From contig NZ_DATCSD010000265.1 in NCBI RefSeq assembly GCF_036568665.1, positions 1 through 7,267 of the forward strand: a stretch of 7,267 nt of DNA, written 5' to 3'. Each line of letters opens with the position of its first letter. Positions within the stretch are counted from its first letter, which is position 1. This DNA is from Ohtaekwangia sp036568665. GTDB taxonomy: Bacteria; Bacteroidota; Bacteroidia; Cytophagales; Cyclobacteriaceae. Of this stretch, positions 6,971-7,267 are shown piece after piece. Below the pieces are notes generated by a model. The model saw only the letters and a program-made list of their open reading frames with translations. It ran no database searches and was not told the DNA's origin. The position numbers and the translations under genes are program-made.

Positions 6971-7127
6971 ATAAGTTCCTGTAAAATAACCCCTTAGTGA
7001 TGTCATTTTCGTGTATGGTTTGAGTTAATTTCAGGAAATTAAAAATTTTCAAAAATTTCGCTCAACGTAAAGAAGCAGAAGTCAGAAAATTATTGGAGGC
7101 CTTAGATTAATATCCCGATTCTTTTTC

Positions 7128-7135
7128 TACCTTTG
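7128..7135 (+). promoter_or_regulatory. rplU: Bacteroidota-type -7 box of the rplU promoter
   Basis: TACCTTTG is an exact TAnnTTTG match. It would start transcription near 7141, giving a leader of about 15 bases before ATG 7156. The best -33 candidate, TTAG at 7102-7105, sits 22 bases upstream, a little far, so the upstream half is weak. Confidence 0.6.
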
Positions 7136-7155
7136 CAATCCAATTTTAAAAAGCT

Positions 7156-7267
7156 ATGTACGCGATAGTAGACATTGCAGGCAAACAGTTCAAAGTGGCT
7201 AAAGACCAATATATCTATGCCCCAAAGATGGAAGGCGAAGTAGGAGCTTCTGTAAGCTTCGACAAAA
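7156..7267 (+). CDS. rplU: 50S ribosomal protein L21, N-terminal part
   Basis: The first 37 codons are visible and the gene runs off the right edge; full-length L21 is about 100-105 residues. The start MYAIVDIAGKQFKVAKDQYI is the typical L21 opening (YAIVxIxGKQFKV), followed by a Glu/Gly-rich segment (MEGEVGASVSFDK) matching the usual GExVxxxxVL region. L21 binds 23S rRNA in the large ribosomal subunit. It is transcribed away from nrdB, from its own promoter, and in most bacteria is followed by rpmA (L27), which would lie beyond the window. The leader is AT-rich with no Shine-Dalgarno site. ATG 7156 is the family start. Confidence 0.95.
   Translation, partial: MYAIVDIAGKQFKVAKDQYIYAPKMEGEVGASVSFDK

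Larger units (their letters stand above)
6740..7155. other. Divergent nrdB / rplU intergenic regulatory region
   Basis: I see no credible coding frame in these 416 bases and no RNA gene. From the nrdB side to the rplU side the region holds the C-rich nrdB leader element (6745-6758), a possible nrdB promoter (6873-6903), two DnaA-box-like sites (6940-6948 and 6962-6970), an AT-rich tract (about 7021-7062) and the rplU -7 box (7128-7135). I looked for tandem NrdR-type boxes (acaCwAtATaTwGtgt) by eye and found none. Confidence 0.8.

Noticed and set aside
1..7267. Frequent TATATA/ATATAG strings across the window
   Set aside because: Mostly in-frame ATA and TAT codons in the coding regions; fits codon preference rather than a repeat family.

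Overview
The window looks like a chromosomal core region of a member of the Bacteroidota, possibly of the Cytophagales or a related order. Three things suggest this: Bacteroidota-type promoter boxes (TAnnTTTG) and start codons without Shine-Dalgarno sequences; a eukaryote-like class Ia ribonucleotide reductase encoded in the order nrdB-nrdA; and an outer-membrane-type protein that joins a PD40 beta-propeller to an OmpA-like domain, an architecture common in that phylum. No species can be named from the sequence alone.

Layout, left to right. (1) Positions 1-354, minus strand: the first 118 codons of an IlvD/Edd-family dehydratase, cut by the window edge. (2) A 156-base divergent spacer with a good promoter for the next gene. 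(3) Positions 511-981, plus: a small alpha/beta protein of unknown function that resembles DUF3052-type proteins. (4) Positions 1146-3104, plus: a secreted protein with a beta-propeller, three Ig-like repeats of about 90 residues and a C-terminal OmpA-like domain. (5) A strong hairpin terminator in the short convergent gap, usable from both sides. (6) Positions 5702-3243 and 6739-5756, minus: nrdA and nrdB, an operon transcribed nrdB then nrdA. (7) A 416-base divergent spacer between nrdB and rplU, with two DnaA-box-like 9-mers 22 bp apart and an AT-rich tract. (8) Positions 7156-7267, plus: the start of rplU (ribosomal protein L21).

NrdA and NrdB together form the aerobic ribonucleotide reductase that makes deoxyribonucleotides for DNA synthesis. 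All catalytic, radical-transfer and metal-ligand residues I looked for are present in both. The DnaA-type sites upstream suggest that expression could be coupled to replication initiation, as is known for E. coli nrdAB; here that is inference from motif matches only. The other genes have no evident functional link to this operon.

I found no mobile element, CRISPR array, tRNA, rRNA or phage gene, and no convincing undescribed system. The points most worth a second look are the DnaA-box pair, a leader motif shared by nrdB and nrdA, the altered peptidoglycan-binding site of the OmpA-like domain, and the possible DUF3052 relationship of the small protein.
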